From positions 4,970,243-5,034,242 of the forward strand of contig CP093829.1 of assembly GCA_033063855.1 (NCBI GenBank): a DNA stretch of 64,000 nucleotides. Direction: 5' to 3'. Position 1 is the first letter of the stretch; every line of letters begins with the position of its first letter. Source of the stretch: Smittia aterrima (taxonomy: Eukaryota > Arthropoda > Insecta > Diptera > Chironomidae). The position numbers were made by a program, and so were the translations under genes. Below the pieces are notes generated by a model, which saw only the letters and a program-made list of their open reading frames with translations, was not told the origin of the DNA and searched no databases. Below, piece by piece: positions 37,076-46,831 of this stretch.

Positions 37076-37734
37076 CTAATTATTTTTCTTATGTCCTCCG
37101 TAAAACACAAGTGAGTTAATAAGAATGTAAGGTTTTTTGCCAATCAATTTGCAGTAGAACTTGACGTCGAGCGCTGCTTTGGTGTTGGGTAGGAGCGATG
37201 GAATATATTGGTCGTCTACTGTCAAGTTGGTAACACTGTAAGTTGTACCCTTGCAAATAAAAAATAATAAAAAAATGTAGGCAATGAACGTTAATTGAAC
37301 TCACTGCAAGGATTGGAAATTTAAGTGGATGGTCGTATGCGCGAAATATGCTTCGCACAAAAGATTTCAGAAAGTAATTTCCTTCACTCAGAATTGAAAT
37401 TTTGTCCATTTCGACGAGTGATTTGAATAAAGTTCTTTGAAATTTGTCGTCGTGATCATCTATTGGGAATTTTATTTCAAAAGCGAGCTTTTGTTTTTCA
37501 ACAGTAGCAAGATAACGCCATGAAGCGTTGAGGATACTACTATGCACTCCATCGTTGAAAATACTGAAATTTTGCTCGATATATTTTGCCACAGGATTAG
37601 ACTGGATTCTGTAAAAGAAAACTGTCGAGCACTGCCGATTGAATAAAAAAAAATATTTAAAAGAATAAATAGGTTCTATTGTATTATCTTACAGCTGAAT
37701 TTATCAAAGCGCAGAACAGAAAAATTTTGATCAT
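37076..37734 (-). CDS. Secreted DUF1091-like cluster protein 9
   Basis: Exons 37734-37693, 37631-37305 and 37249-37076 (42, 327, 174 nt), 180 residues. MIKIFLFC-type signal exon, VAKYIEQNFSIFNDGVHSS, LNASWRYLATVEKQKLAFEI, ISILSEGNYFLKSFVRS, FPILA. Exon 3 has TNLTVDDQYIPSLLP, KFYCKLIGKKPY and VFYGGHKKNN. Sister of copy 10 in exon 2. Confidence 0.86.
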
Positions 37735-38008
37735 TGCAACGTTTTCGGTGACTTTCTAGTTTGAACTCAATCGAATGAACTCAATCTCTAAAAATAAAAA
37801 TTGCTTTGTTTTAAAATTCTACATTATGTGTCTAATTGTTGTCGACTCATCCGGACAATTAACGCGAGATCTGAATTAGAAGTATTTCAATCTAACCGGC
37901 ACAATTATGCTTGTTCGATTGTGTTGCAGACCATGAAATTATAAGAATTTACAACTAAAATAATCGACTCAAAGCACAAAAGAAGCTTTAGCACAGCATT
38001 CTATTTAA

Positions 38009-38300
38009 GGCTTTTTTCGATAGAAAAAACCATATTATGGCCACTTTGTCCGTCTGTCTGTCTGTCCTTCTGTACACACCGTATAGCAGCCTAGAGAATA
38101 GCTGGGAGGCTGAAACTTTGTGTGTGTGGTCCTTAGGAAAAGTGTCAACATGTGACGGGTCAATTTTTTCAAAATTTCATCCAAGGAAACTTCTTATCCA
38201 ATTTTATATCCACGTTCTTATCCAAATTTGCATCCAAGGAAAATTCTTACCCAAAATTATATCCGACGAAAGTTCTTATCCAAAACTTTTTTTCGGATGA
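38009..38300. repeat. Repetitive DNA bordering the foldback element
   Basis: Begins with a small palindrome (TTTTTTCGATAGAAAAAACC), then GGCCACTTTGTCCGTCTGTC with a GTCT simple repeat. A degenerate tandem repeat follows, built on TCTTATCCAA/ATCCAAGGAAA phrases (38160-38290). The combination is typical of non-coding mobile DNA. An open frame across it is an artefact of the repeat. Confidence 0.5.
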
Positions 38301-39611
38301 CGTGATTTCCAAGGAATCTTACAATTTATATACAATTTATATATAAAATTATATATAAATTATATATAATTATACGAAAATTGTATATAAATTGTATATA
38401 AAATTTGTATAAAAATACAACTTATATACAATTTATATACAATTTATATACAAATATATCATGATAGTTCCATGATATATCCATTTGTATCATCATATTT
38501 TGAAATAATTTTATATATAATTTGTATATAAGTTATATATAAAATGTATATAAATTATATATAAATTGTAAAATATATCATGCGGTTTTATTTGAAATAT
38601 TCATCATAGTTTATCCAATTTATATATAAATTTTATATAAAATACATATAATTTATATATAATTTCTGTATAAATTCTGGCAGTTATATGCGGTATATTT
38701 TGCGATTCGCATGTAATTCCATTTATGTTTTATATATAAAATATATATAAATTATATACAAATTATATATAAATTATATATAAAACGGAAGAAAAACAAT
38801 TTATGCAGATGAGTTAAGTTTGTTTTCAAGCTGTTCCATTGACTTTGCTTGCTACCAACAAGAAAGATTGCGACTGGAATGTTCAATATAGCTGATTTTA
38901 TTATTTATGTTTTATTCATTTGTTTTTGATCGCGCTAAAGGTGTATTAATAATACACTACTTGAGAGTCTGCGCCTCTAAATCATTGCATTGCAAAACTT
39001 TCAACTAGACGAATGTCAATTGCCGTATTTTTGACTAATATGGCTCAATTTTTATGTTGTTTATACATCGAAAATACTTGAAGCATAATAAAATGAAACA
39101 ACACATAAATTCTTGTTTTTCTTCCGTTTTATATATAACTTGTATATAATTTGTATATAATTTATATATAGTTTATATATAAAATATGAATAGAATGACA
39201 TGCGAATCGCAAAATATACCGCATATAACTGCCAGAATTTAAACAGAAATTATATTTAAATTATATGTATTTTATATATAATTTATATATAAATTGGATA
39301 AACTATGATGAATATTTAAAAGAAAACCGCATGATATATTTTACAATTTATATATAATTTATATACATTTTATATATAAATTATATACAAATTATATATA
39401 AAATTATTTCAAAATATGATGATACAAATGGATATATCATGGAACTATCATGATATATTTGTATATAAATTGTATATAAATTGTATATAAGTTGTATTTT
39501 TATACAAATTTTATATACAATTTATATACAATTTTTGTATAATTATATATAATTTATATATAATTTTATATATAAATTGTATATAAATTGTAAGATTCCT
39601 TGGAAATCACG
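38301..39611. mobile_element. Foldback element: 499-bp inverted arms around a 313-bp centre
   Basis: The left arm 38301-38799 reads from CGTGATTTCCAAGGAATCTT inward to CGGAAGAAAAACAA. The right arm 39113-39611 is its reverse complement with only scattered mismatches, sharing for example the GGCAGTTATATGCGGTATAT and GATATATCATGATAGTTCCA landmarks. Arms are extremely AT-rich (TATATAAATT repeats). The 313-bp centre has no open frame or domain. It would form a large hairpin if single-stranded. It resembles foldback or long-TIR MITE elements and carries no transposase. Confidence 0.85.
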
Positions 39612-40043
39612 AGTCCCCTTTTTTTCAGTGTCAGAAAAACTTTTGAATCTATTTCTTTTCAATTCAATAAAGATTTTATCCATGTGATCAGCGCAACATA
39701 ATTTCTTTGAAAATAAAATTACTTTCAAAAAGTTTTTATAGGAATGACTACATTGAAGTCTGAACTTTATAATTATTAAAAAGAAATATAATGAATTTAT
39801 GTGTAATGATTAGGAAGAAGCTAAAGAAATCCTGATTTTAACTCAGACACTGGCAAAAAGTTTAACTATATTTAGAATTTCCAATTGAGTTGCTTTGGAA
39901 AAGTGTGGCATCGCAAAATACTTTTAGCTGCAAAGTTTTCAACCAATTTGAAATGTTAATTAGAGGGAAAAAAGATTTTTCAAATTATTTGTTCTTCCGT
40001 TAAAACTTTTATTGAATTTCCCTGAAACTATAATTAAATTTTG

Positions 40044-40703
40044 CTAATTGATTCTTCTTCTATTTCCTCCGTAAAACATGAGTGAATTTATAAGAATGTA
40101 AGATTTTTTGCCAATCAATTTGCAGTAGAACTTGACGTCGAGGGCTGCTTTGGTGTTGGGTAGGAGCGATGGAATATATTGATCGTCAACTGTCAAGTTG
40201 GTAACACTCACTACTGTACCCTTGAAAATTTAAAATAATAAAAAAATGTAAGCAATGAACGTTAATTTAACTCACTGCAAGGACTGGAAATTTAGGTGGA
40301 TGATCGAATGCGCGAAATATGCTTCGCACAAAAGATTTGACAAGATAATTTCCTTCACTCAGAATTGAAATTTTGTCCATTTCGACGAGTGATTTGAATA
40401 AAGTTCTTTGGTATTCGTCGTCATGATCATCTCTTGGGAATTTTATTTCAAAAGCGAGCTTTTGTTTTTCAATAGTAACAAGATAACGCCATGAAGCGTT
40501 GAGGACGCTGCTATGCACTCCATCGTTGAAAATGCTGAAGTTTTGCTCGATATATTTTGCCACAGGATTAGCCTGGATTCTGTAAAAGAAAACTGTCGAG
40601 CACTGCCGATTGAAAAAAAAATTACTTATAATAATTAATAAGATTTTCTGAATTATCTTACAGCAGAATTTATCAACGCACAGACTAGAAAAATCTTGAT
40701 CAT
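40044..40703 (-). CDS. Secreted DUF1091-like cluster protein 10
   Basis: Exons 40703-40662, 40602-40276 and 40220-40044 (42, 327, 177 nt), 181 residues. Signal peptide MIKIFLVCALINSA, NPVAKYIEQ in the variant context IQANPVAKYI, FSIFNDGVHSS, LNASWRYLVTIEKQKLAFEI, ISILSEGNYLVKSFVRS, FPVLA. Exon 3 starts GTVVSVTNLTVDDQYIPSLLP, a mixture of the two exon 3 types in the cluster, which suggests gene conversion. Tail MFYGGNRRRIN. Confidence 0.86.
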
Positions 40704-41069
40704 TGCAACGTTGACTTTCTGCTTTGAACTCAATCGAGTAAACTCAAATTTTAAAGAAATAAAATTGCTTTGTTTTAAAATTTTACATATTGTATCTAAT
40801 TGTTGTCGATCCATCCGGACAATTAACCCGAGATCTGAATTAGAAGTATTTTAATCTAACCGGCACGATCATGCTAGTTAGATTATCCTCCATACCATGA
40901 AATTATAAGAATTTACAACTAAATTAATCGACTCAAAGCACAAAAGAAGCTTTAGCGATTCTAAATATAAACGGATTTATTTCATTTTTGACAAACTTTA
41001 CGAGTTTATTTCTTTTTAAACAATTTTATTTGTTTTTCGATTTTGGAACAAAAAACTTCAAAATTATTT

Positions 41070-41719
41070 TTAAATATTTTGTTTTCCAGTAAGATTTGCA
41101 AATGCTTCGTAATTAACTAGAAAAGCTCTTGATTTTGTTCCAGCGATTTTCCCAACCATCCGAAGATTCGCCACGAAATACCTTCCAATAATTGGTGGAA
41201 TGTATCTGTCGGTGAGTGTAAGGTTATGCATCCCATAAATGCCCTTGAAAGAAAAAAAAATAGAATTAAGAATATATCTCATGAACCTTTGCGCTTACTG
41301 GTTTTAGAGGAAACTTTGCTTTATAGTCGAGTGCTGTAGAAATTCTTTCCAAGAATGCTCGTCCAAGATTATTTGAGATAACTCCTTCGTTAATCTTGTT
41401 AACATTAAACGTTGTTTTCATAACCTGTCTGCTGTAACGAATGTCGTTTTCGTTCTGTGGCATGTTGACTGTTGCGTAGATGACAATATCTTGTATTTCG
41501 ACATAACTTTGATAGACCACGGTTATTAGTGTATCGTGAACATTGTCGTTGATTAAGCTCCATGAAACGTTCATTACAGGTCGATTGAAACGCACGTTAA
41601 GCTGGCTAATAATAAAAGCACAGCCCTTGAAGAAATTCTATTAGATCAAAAAAGCTTTCACTCAAACAAGATCATACCAACGGCTTTACAAAAAACAGCA
41701 GTAAAATAAAGTTGCGCAT
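41070..41719 (-). CDS. Secreted DUF1091-like cluster protein 11 (divergent)
   Basis: Exons 41719-41678, 41625-41299 and 41243-41070 (42, 327, 174 nt), 180 residues. Signal exon MRNFILLLFFVKPL, as in copies 15-17. Exon 2 keeps only the frame of the family: WSLINDNVHDTLITVVYQ in place of FSIFNDGVH..LNASF, so it alone lacks the LNAS-type sequon. It has TVNMPQNENDIRYSRQVMKTTFNVNKI and FPLKP at the exon end. Exon 3 has GIYGMHNLTLTDRYIPPI and KIAGTKSRAFLV. The GIY...NLTL.D.YIPP spacing is the clearest DUF1091-like stretch of the set. Confidence 0.83.
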
Positions 41720-41856
41720 TTAGTAACTTGAATAGTTTCTGAATACTGAACATAAATATAAATATTTAGCAAATGATAAATAATGACCGGTTTCACGGCT
41801 GAAAAAATTGATTCTATGAAGATTAGAATAACTTAGAGCGGAACTTCAAATTCATG

Positions 41857-42513
41857 TTAATTTCTTCTATATTCTCCTAAAATTTTAACTGTATTTGTTA
41901 GAACGTAACTTTTCTTCCTGAAAAGTTTGCTGTAGTAGTTAAGGACGACGAGTGATTTGAAGTTGGGTGCAAACAGAGGAACATAATTGTCGTCAATTGA
42001 GAAGTTCGTTATGGTGTATGTTGTACCCTGTTGAATTTATAGAAGAATTGGTTGATAATTGAAATAAATTAAACTCACAGCAGGAACTGGAAATTTTAGT
42101 GGCTTATTGAGTGATCGAAAAAAGTTTCCAGCAATTGCATTGACAACAAAACTTCCTTTAGTTCCTTCAGTCCATTTGTCTATCTGTACATTTGTCTGAA
42201 AGAATGTTCTTTGGTACAGCTTATCATGGACGTCAATCGGCATTTTTATTTCAAGTGCGACCTTTAGTTTCTCAACAGGAACAAGATAATGCAGCGAGCT
42301 ATTGAGGATGGTGCTGTGTTCTCCATCGTTGAAAATACTGAAGTTTTGTTCGACATATTTTTTTCCAGGAATATTGACTTTTTCGATGGTTTCGATCAAA
42401 AATATTGAGCACTGCCAAATAATTTGTTATGTTGAAAAATATAAATATTAAATAAATTTGAATTAGCTCACAACTGGGATAATCAACACGCAACACAAAA
42501 GGAACTTCTGCAT
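41857..42513 (-). CDS. Secreted DUF1091-like cluster protein 12
   Basis: Exons 42513-42472, 42411-42079 and 42027-41857 (42, 333, 171 nt), 181 residues. The only copy with a longer exon 2: six nucleotides (two residues) are added near the start, around IEKVNIPGKKYVEQNF. Signal peptide MQKFLLCCVLIIPV; FSIFNDGEHST with Glu for the usual Val; LNSSL sequon; FPVPA; exon 3 TNFSIDDNYVPLFAP and LFRKKSYVL. Intermediate between the 1-10 group and the distal copies. Confidence 0.85.
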
Positions 42514-42613
42514 TGTAAAGTCCACTTTGTTCAACTAAATTTTTTCCTTTTATTCCTACATAAATTATCGTAATATTGTGCAATTTCATTCTGAATAGAT
42601 TTTATCTGTCGAA

Positions 42614-43270
42614 TTATTTTGAATTCTTTTCCCCATAAAACTCAAGTTCACCTTGATACTCGAAAGCTTTTTTCAATGAAAGCTTGAGAAATATTTTAAT
42701 GTTGACGACTCCTTTCGACAAAGGAAGAAACGGAATAAATTTGTCTGAAAATGTGAGATTCGTGATGACTTGCTTTCGGCCCTTTAAATGAAATTAAGAA
42801 TTAAATGTTTGGTTCATGTGTCAAGTTAAAAAGAATTTTACCGCTGGTAATGGAAATGAAGGCATGGTTCTCATTGATTTAATAATATTGTTCAAAATCG
42901 ATGTGATAATAGGAATCCCTTTCATATCTTTAATCATTTTCGTGATATCTAAGTTTGATCTCAGGAATAATTTTCGATATTGATCGTCTTCATCGTTTTC
43001 AGGAATTCTGATTTCCCAAAGAACTTTCATTGCGAATACTTTAACAGAATAAAATATGCTGGCGTTCACCACACTGTCTTTAATTCCGTCATTGAAAACT
43101 GTAACATTAATTTCAATATTTTTGTCCAGTCTTGTTTTTCTAACATGGTCGATGACGATAAGACTTTGCTATTGAGTATTGATTATTAATAAACTTCATT
43201 TGATAAAATTTGAACCGTTTAAGAAACTTACAGCCGCAATAAAAAGTGAAACAATGACCAAACCTTTCAT
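42614..43270 (-). CDS. Secreted DUF1091-like cluster protein 13
   Basis: Exons 43270-43232, 43168-42842 and 42781-42614 (39, 327, 168 nt), 177 residues. Signal peptide MKGLVIVSLFIAA; mature start QSLIVIDHVRKTRLDKNI, without Cys. TVFNDGIKDS, VNASIFYSVKV, WEIRIPENDEDDQYRKLF, FPLPA; exon 3 GRKQVITNLTFSDKFIPFLP and LSLKKAFEY. Forms a distinct pair with copy 14. Confidence 0.84.
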
Positions 43271-43440
43271 GATGACATGAAAAAAGTGAAACTGGCCAGA
43301 AAAATTTTAAATAATGTTGAAATAAAATAATTATAGCCTCGGATGTAATCATTTCAATTGACAAAAATTTATTACAGATTATTTTGTTTGAGGATCACGC
43401 AAATGACCTTTAAACTTTTATCAGAAGATCTCAATACTTA

Positions 43441-44077
43441 TTAGGACCTTTTCATCTCGCCATGAAACTCAAGTTCTCCTTGATACTGGTAAGATTTTTT
43501 AGCAGCAAGCTTGAAAAAGATTTTAGTGCTCACAAGTCCTTTCGTCGAAGGAACAAATGGAAAATATTTATCAGAATACGAGAGATTGGTGAAGAATTGC
43601 TTTTGTCCCTTCAAATGAAATAAATTAATATAAAATAACTTTTGTCAATTCAAAATAATATTTACTGCTGGTATTGGAAAGGAAGGGATATAGCTCGAAG
43701 ACTTCTTCAGATTTTGTAGAATTGATGTCAAAACAGGAGCTCCTTTCATATTTTGAATCGTTTTAGCAACATCGACATTTGCCCTCATGAATATTTTGCT
43801 ATATTTCGCGTCGTTTTCATTCTCTGGACGTCTGATTTCCAAAACAAGCTTTATCGCATGTACTTCAACCAAATAAATTGCACTGATGTTCATCGCGCTG
43901 TCGTTGCTGCCGTCGTTGAAAACTGTTACATTTAATTCAATATTTTTGTCCAGTCCTCTTTTTCGAACATGATCAATGAGAACGACACCTTGCTGTAAAG
44001 TATTAAAAAAAAGCTCTTCAAACTTAAATTATACTTACAGACGAAACAAAAAGTAAAACAACGATCAATGCTTTCAT
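43441..44077 (-). CDS. Secreted DUF1091-like cluster protein 14
   Basis: Exons 44077-44039, 43992-43666 and 43608-43441 (39, 327, 168 nt), 177 residues. Signal peptide MKALIVVLLFVSS; QGVVLIDHVRKRGLDKNI; TVFNDGSNDSAMNISAIY; EIRRPENENDAKYSKIF; FPIPA; exon 3 GQKQFFTNLSYSDKYFPFVP and LAAKKSYQYQGEL. Tandem with copy 13. Confidence 0.84.
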
Positions 44078-44288
44078 GTTGATCAAAACGAAGTGAAACT
44101 GGTCAGAAAAAAAATTGTAAAATAATAACTGATGATATCATTTTGATTATGCCTTCCTGTGACTCGAAAAGTAATTTTGAATAAACATTTTAATAACTGA
44201 AGATTGCTTATAATTTTTTTTGGTTCTTCAACAGTTTGAAGGTAACTTAAGTTAAATGACCTTGCACTGATGTCTCCTCATCATTTTC

Positions 44289-44440
44289 TAAGATCTTTTC
44301 ATTTCGCCATAAAACTCAATCGCACCGACAAATTTGAAGACATTTATCCAAAATGTTTTGTAAAAACTTTGATGTTGACGAATCCTTTCGTCGACGGTAG
44401 AAATGAAAAAAGTTTTTCAGAAAATGTGAGATTCGTATTT
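44289..44440 (-). pseudogene. Exon 3 relic of a gene 13/14-type copy
   Basis: NTNLTFSEKLFSFLPSTKGF is recognisable, followed by a frame break. The expected tail (FMAK/EFYGEMKRS) continues in another frame. It may belong to the same dead gene as the exon 1-2 relic at 46513-46677, with genes 15 and 16 now lying between. Confidence 0.6.
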
Positions 44441-44507
44441 GATTTGAGTTTTTGCTTCTAGCAAAATTGGACTTTCTGGAAATTCATCTTTTACCTTCGG
44501 CAAAGTT

Positions 44508-45165
44508 TTAAATTTTACCAATTTGTCCATAAAATTCAAAGCTGAAGAAAAACGTCATTGACTTCTTTCCGGAGACATTCCCTACAAATTTGAGAAAACC
44601 ATAAAAACGAACATTTGAGGATTTGAGGAACATTTGAGGAATTAATGCATCTGAGACCGTGTAATTTATTACTTTGTAGACTCCCTGTAATACTTTCAAT
44701 TATAACAAATGATTGATTATTTAATTCGATTTCAATAACTTACTGGTTTCAATGGAAACTTTATTTCGAAGTCTAGCGACGAAGAAAAGTTTTCCATAAA
44801 AGCTCGAGCGACGAAATTCAATTGAATTCCGCGGATCATTTTTGTGATGTTGAAAGTGGTTTTTAGAACCTCTCTTCTGAACTGATTATCATGTTCGTTC
44901 TCTGGGATTTTGAAGGTAACGTAAACCATCATACTTTTGACTTCTACTTTGAGATCAAAGGTTGTGTTAAGGCGAGTGTCATGTACTCCATCGTTGAAAA
45001 TACTTGTTGAAGCATTGCACAAAGCTTTGTTAACGCGAAAGTCCATTTCATTTATGACGAAGATTCCAAACTAAAATGATGAGTGATTAAGTGATTTTGG
45101 TAATTTAAATTCAAAAAAATTACAGAAAACTTCATGAGACATAAGAGTAAAATAAAATTTCTCAT
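44508..45165 (-). CDS. Secreted DUF1091-like cluster protein 15
   Basis: Exons 45165-45124, 45070-44744 and 44684-44508 (42, 327, 177 nt), 181 residues. Signal peptide MRNFILLLCLMKFS. Mature FGIFVINEMDFRVNKAL; SIFNDGVHDT; LNTTF sequon; FKIPENEHDNQFRREVLKTT; MIRGIQLNFVARAFMENF; FPLKP. Exon 3 GVYKVINYTVSDALIPQMF, VSGKKSMTFFFSFEFYGQ. Close to copy 17. Confidence 0.85.
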
Positions 45166-45329
45166 TTTCGGTGACATCTTAACCTTTCTAACGCAGTTCA
45201 CTATGAAAAATGACTTTCAAAAGTTTCAGCAGTCAAAACAATGTAATTTATTTTAAAAGCTTCCTTCACCATTTACATTTGATTTGACAAGATAACTTTA
45301 ATGCAATAGTTAGTATCATAATGGAACTT

Positions 45330-45984
45330 TTAGATGTCACCAATTCTTCCATAGCATTCAAAGCTGAACAAGAATGCCATTGACTTCTTTCCAGAAATTC
45401 TCCCAACAAACCTCATGGTCGAAAGAAAACGAGTTCGCAATTCACGAGGAATAAATTTATCGGTATAAGAATAGTTCGTTAATCTGTAGACTCCCTTGAA
45501 GAAAGTTTCAAATCGTTGAATAAATTATTTTTGAAAAGCTTAACTCACAGGTTTTACAGGAAATTTCACTTCAAAATCAAGCGATTTGTGCACATTTTCC
45601 AAAAGCGCTTGGGCAATGAAATTGGCAAAGATTCCGCGGAAAACCTTTTCAACATTGAAAGCTGCTTTTATGAACTCTCTCTTGTACTCATTATCATTTT
45701 CGTTTTCTGGGATCTTCATGGTGACGTAAACCGTCATACTTTTGACTTCTACTTTGAATTCGAATGTTCCGTTCACAAGAGTGTCATGTACTCCATCGTT
45801 GAAAATATTGGCTGATGCATTGAACAAAGCTTTGTTATACCGAAAATCCATTTCGTTAATGAGAAAGATTCCAATCTAGGATTAGGAAGTATAAAAATGA
45901 TTTTAAATAGAGTTAAAAGAAAACAAAAATTACAGAAAATTCCACGAGACAAGTCATCAAAAATAAATGTCGAATTTTCTGCAT
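45330..45984 (-). CDS. Secreted DUF1091-like cluster protein 16
   Basis: Exons 45984-45934, 45875-45549 and 45494-45330 (51, 327, 165 nt), 180 residues. The signal exon is three codons longer (MQKIRHLFLMTCLVEFS). Mature IGIFLINEMDFRYNKAL; NIFNDGVHDT; VNGTF sequon; MKIPENENDNEYKREFIKAA; FPVKP. Exon 3 GVYRLTNYSYTDKFIPREL, RISGKKSMAFLFSFECYG. Confidence 0.85.
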
Positions 45985-46099
45985 AATGCTCTGGAAACTT
46001 GCTACAGGTGAAAGCTTGAATGACAGACTGAACGACTTTCAAAAGTTTTAAAACGAAATATTTATTTTAAAAACTTCCTACACCATTTACAGTTTATTT

Positions 46100-46513
46100 G
46101 ATAATTGCATCCACTCGTCAGCAATGATCGAGATATGGTCGAAGGTGGACTCATATCTGGTCAGCTTTGAACAAATCGAAAAAGTTTGAAAAATTTGTAT
46201 GGAGCTCCCCAGACTCCAGCCTCGTGGGCCCGAACCACTTGAGCTATCAAGTCCATCTAAAGAGGTTTTCGTCTCATTCATAAATAGAACCAAATAGCAA
46301 AAACCGGAAGTAGACTTTTTGTATGGAGATTCCAGGTATTGGGCCCGTAGCAAAAAATCCTTAGTACTTTTCCCAATTAAAATTCTTTATCGACTGGTGA
46401 AGAAATTAACTTTCTAGCTTATCGCGTTCGCAAGTTATTTCAATCACAGACCATGGACCACGGACAAAGCGGCCATAATAGGGATGTCCATTCTTCGGAT
46501 GAAAAACCCTAAA
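46100..46513 (-). mobile_element. Truncated second copy of the TAGGGTTTTTCATCC element
   Basis: The right end at 46513 matches, in reverse orientation, the left end of the element at 28578: TAGGGTTTTTCATCCGAAG, then the same GGCCGCTTTGTCCGTGGTCC and GGAGATTCCAGG...GGGCCCGT segments. It lacks the 130-bp tandem array and the other terminus. It breaks off the pseudogene at 46513-46677 in the middle of its FNDG motif. Confidence 0.75.
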
Positions 46514-46677
46514 AACTGTTATAAATATGACTACAGCATTATTAGTTCTTGATTTCCTAACATGATCGACAATGACAAGGTTTTGCTGTAAATTGTTAAA
46601 TAATATATTGCAATATTTGCTAAAAATACGAATCTTACAGTAACAAGAAAATGCGGTGCAGCGATTAAAGCTTTCAT
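46513..46677 (-). pseudogene. Gene 13/14-type copy cut by a mobile element
   Basis: Exon 1 (46677-46639, MKALIAAPHFLVT) and the first part of exon 2 (46585 onward, NLVIVDHVRKSRTNN...TVF) are open. The frame then runs into the terminal repeat of the element at 46100-46513 at the point where NDG should follow. The rest of exon 2 and exon 3 are not adjacent. Confidence 0.75.
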
Positions 46678-46831
46678 GATCGTGAAGCTTTTGCAAATTT
46701 TGAAATATAAACGAAAATTCAACAGAATCACTTTTCCTGTGTTTAAATTGAATCAAAATAAGTTGTTTTTTTTATTTGTATTTGATTTGAGTTTTTGCTT
46801 CTTGCAAAATTGGACTTTCTTCGATAAAGTT

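Noticed and set aside
38037..38346. Two plus-strand frames before the foldback element
   Set aside because: They run through GTCT and TCTTATCCAA repeats and have repeat-like composition.
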